In this document: piece after piece, positions 5,461 to 6,519 of the stretch
How the letters are laid out: the number at the start of each line of letters is the position of its first letter
How positions within the stretch are numbered: position 1 is the first letter of the stretch
DNA from: an uncultured Collinsella sp.
GTDB lineage: Bacteria > Actinomycetota > Coriobacteriia > Coriobacteriales > Coriobacteriaceae
Direction: 5' to 3'
DNA: 6,519 nt
NCBI GenBank assembly: GCA_900550785.1
Contig: URTL01000110.1
Location: forward strand, 1 to 6,519
Program-made: the position numbers and the translations under genes
Notes under the pieces: model-generated
What the model saw: only the letters and a program-made list of their open reading frames with translations
What the model was told of the DNA's origin: nothing
Database searches by the model: none

Positions 5461-5507
5461 CGCGAGCGCGGCGGCACGGGTCGTCGGCATAACTTCTCGA
5501 CGCAAAA

Positions 5508-5544
5508 GGGGCGGAGATGCATGTACCTGCTGCATCTCCGCCCC
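5508..5544. terminator. Strong bidirectional terminator between convergent genes
   Basis: GGGGCGGAGATGCA (5508-5521) and TGCATCTCCGCCCC (5531-5544) form a perfect 14-bp stem with a nine-base loop. On the plus strand it is followed by CTGTTTGTT and serves the phosphatase operon. On the minus strand it is followed by TTTTGCG (complement of 5501-5507) and serves the gene ending at 5590. It is the most stable hairpin in the window. Confidence 0.8.
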
Positions 5545-5589
5545 CTGTTTGTTGGTCTGCCGATTTTTATGCTGGACGGTCTGGTCTTG

Positions 5590-6021
5590 CTAGAACCGCG
5601 CGACTTGGTGCGCGAGCAGACCCGTCGGAACCTGCGGTGCGCCGCCGCTGACCTGCGCAGCGGGGAAGAGCACGGCAACGGTAAAGTTGAACGGCTCCTT
5701 GCCGGTGTACGTTCCGGCGGAACGGGCCTCATCGGCCAGGAGCTGTGATGCCTCGACTAGTGCGGCAGCGTAGGCAGGGTCGTCGGCCAGTGCCGGCTCC
5801 GGCGCCTGGTCGAGCATGGCACGGATGGCGCCGACGGCGTCCTCGCGCTTGACCTCCCACACGCGGTGCGTAATACCCGCGGGGTCGGTGACGGCGTAGA
5901 GCGAGGCGCCCTCTTTGGCAGCGCCCAGGACGATGGCCATGACGAGCGACGCCTCGTAGGCGAGCGACACGGGGCGCGGCTGCACCTTGAGCTCGGCGAT
6001 CGCGCGCGCGGCGGCGGCCAC
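5590..6021 (-). pseudogene. C-terminal part of a DUF1015-like protein, 5' end replaced by argB sequence
   Basis: About 143 residues up to the TAG at 5590-5592 resemble the second half of DUF1015 proteins, a conserved family of unknown function about 400 residues long. The order matches: PVSLAYEA, then LYAVTDPAGITHRVWEV, then DAVGAIRAML, then YTGKEPFNFTVAVLFPAAQ. The family's usual DGHHR-type motif, expected between the last two, is not seen; ADDPAYAAALVEAS stands in its place. The protein also stops soon after the FPAAQ segment, where other members continue, so it is divergent or shortened. Its natural terminator (5508-5544) is correctly placed downstream, so this end looks native to the chromosome. 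The N-terminal half is missing: going upstream, the same frame passes without a stop into acetylglutamate kinase sequence near 6022. No ribosome site or start belonging to it is visible. Confidence 0.5.
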
Positions 6022-6519
6022 GTCGGCGCTGATGTTGAACACCTCCCCGTGATACCCCGCCGCCACGGTGGACACAATGGGCACATAGCCGTTGGCCGAG
6101 GCGTTCTGGAGTATCTCCGCGTTGACCTCCCGAATCTCCCCCACAAAGCCCAGCTGGGTGTCCAGCTGGTCGGCTTTCAGCAGGGAACCGTCCAGGCCGC
6201 ACAGGCCCACGGCTTTGCCGCCGGACCAGGTCCTTGTTCACCTTGCCCGCCAGCACCTGCTGGACGATGTCCATGGTCTCCTGGTCGGTGACGCGCATGC
6301 CGTTTAGGAACTTACTCTCCTTCTGGATTTTTTTGAGCATGGCGTTGATTTCCGGCCCGCCGCCGTGGACCACCACCACCCGAATGCCAACCAGGGACAG
6401 CAGGATGATGTCGCACATGACAGCCCGGCGGAGTTCGTCGGACACCATGGCGTTGCCGCCGTACTTGACCACGATGGTCTTGCCGGTGAATTTCTGGATA
6501 TAGGGCAGGGCTTCCACAA
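6022..6519 (-). pseudogene. argB: Acetylglutamate kinase fragment, frameshifted and truncated at both ends
   Basis: ArgB phosphorylates N-acetyl-L-glutamate in arginine synthesis. From the right edge, one frame gives 98 residues with clear ArgB hallmarks: EALPYIQKFTGKTIVVKYGG, then VVVVHGGGPEINAMLKKI, then NGMRVTD, then VLAGKVNKDLV. The true start lies beyond 6519; the GTG at 6517-6515 is an internal Val. After Val at 6226-6224 the match moves to another frame from 6222: GGKAVGLCGLDG, LGFVGEIREVNAEIL, NGYVPIVSTVAAG, then EVFNISAD. About six residues expected between DLV and GGKAV are missing, with one stray base left. This fits a 17-bp deletion. Homology stops after the NISAD segment, so the nucleotide-binding C-terminal half is absent and the product cannot be active. 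The sequence resembles Firmicutes (Clostridia) ArgB more than an actinobacterial one, though this is an impression. Confidence 0.75.
6222..6226 (-). other. Frameshift point in argB
   Basis: The frame upstream (ending GAC CTG GTC) and the frame downstream (starting GGC GGC AAA GCC) differ by one base, g6223 on the plus strand. The downstream frame has a TGA at 6241-6239, just before the switch, so it cannot extend upstream. Compared with a normal ArgB, about 17 bases appear to be lost here. Confidence 0.65.

Noticed and set aside
5729..6220. Continuation of the first argB frame beyond the frameshift
   Set aside because: After 6224 the translation becomes Arg/Gly-rich and matches nothing; ArgB similarity moves to the other frame, so this is out-of-frame read-through.

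Overview
The window is GC-rich, densely coding bacterial DNA. The protein resemblances, the compact gene layout and two kinds of short palindromic intergenic repeat suggest a gut actinobacterium of the class Coriobacteriia, probably Collinsella-like. That assignment is an inference from memory of the families, not a search result. I see no tRNA, rRNA, CRISPR array, phage gene or insertion sequence.

Layout from left to right. (1) A minus-strand DEDD-type 3'-5' exonuclease gene runs off the left edge (1-787). (2) A 172-bp divergent intergenic region carries a 22-bp palindrome resembling a metalloregulator operator, a good sigma70-type promoter and a pair of direct repeats. (3) It precedes a plus-strand 10TM heavy-metal/manganese exporter-family gene with a His-rich central loop (960-2054). 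(4) Two inverted copies of a palindromic repeat follow; the second is also the Rho-independent terminator of the convergent gene. (5) A minus-strand two-gene operon encodes an HdeD-like membrane protein (2644-3246) and a YaiI/UPF0178 protein (2161-2643), with no base between them. (6) A 264-bp divergent region contains a 19-bp DtxR/IdeR-like box and precedes a plus-strand nitroreductase gene (3511-4182). (7) A hairpin repeat is followed by two tandem paralogous histidine-phosphatase genes (4265-4807 and 4825-5460). (8) A strong bidirectional terminator lies at 5508-5544. (9) A minus-strand composite reaches the right edge: the C-terminal part of a DUF1015-like protein (5590 to about 6021) is joined in frame to the middle of an acetylglutamate kinase gene (argB, about 6022-6519). 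The argB part also has a frameshift that looks like a 17-bp loss.

Functionally, two adjacent transcription units (metal exporter, nitroreductase) carry operator-like palindromes of the metal-dependent repressor type. This hints at a metal- or redox-responsive neighbourhood, though the genes do not form one recognisable pathway. The strangest part is the right end. The argB/DUF1015 junction is either a real recombination scar with a dead argB or, more likely, a chimeric join at a contig end. I found no convincing new multi-gene system. The items most worth checking are the chimera, the two operators, the inverted repeat pair and the phosphatase tandem duplication.
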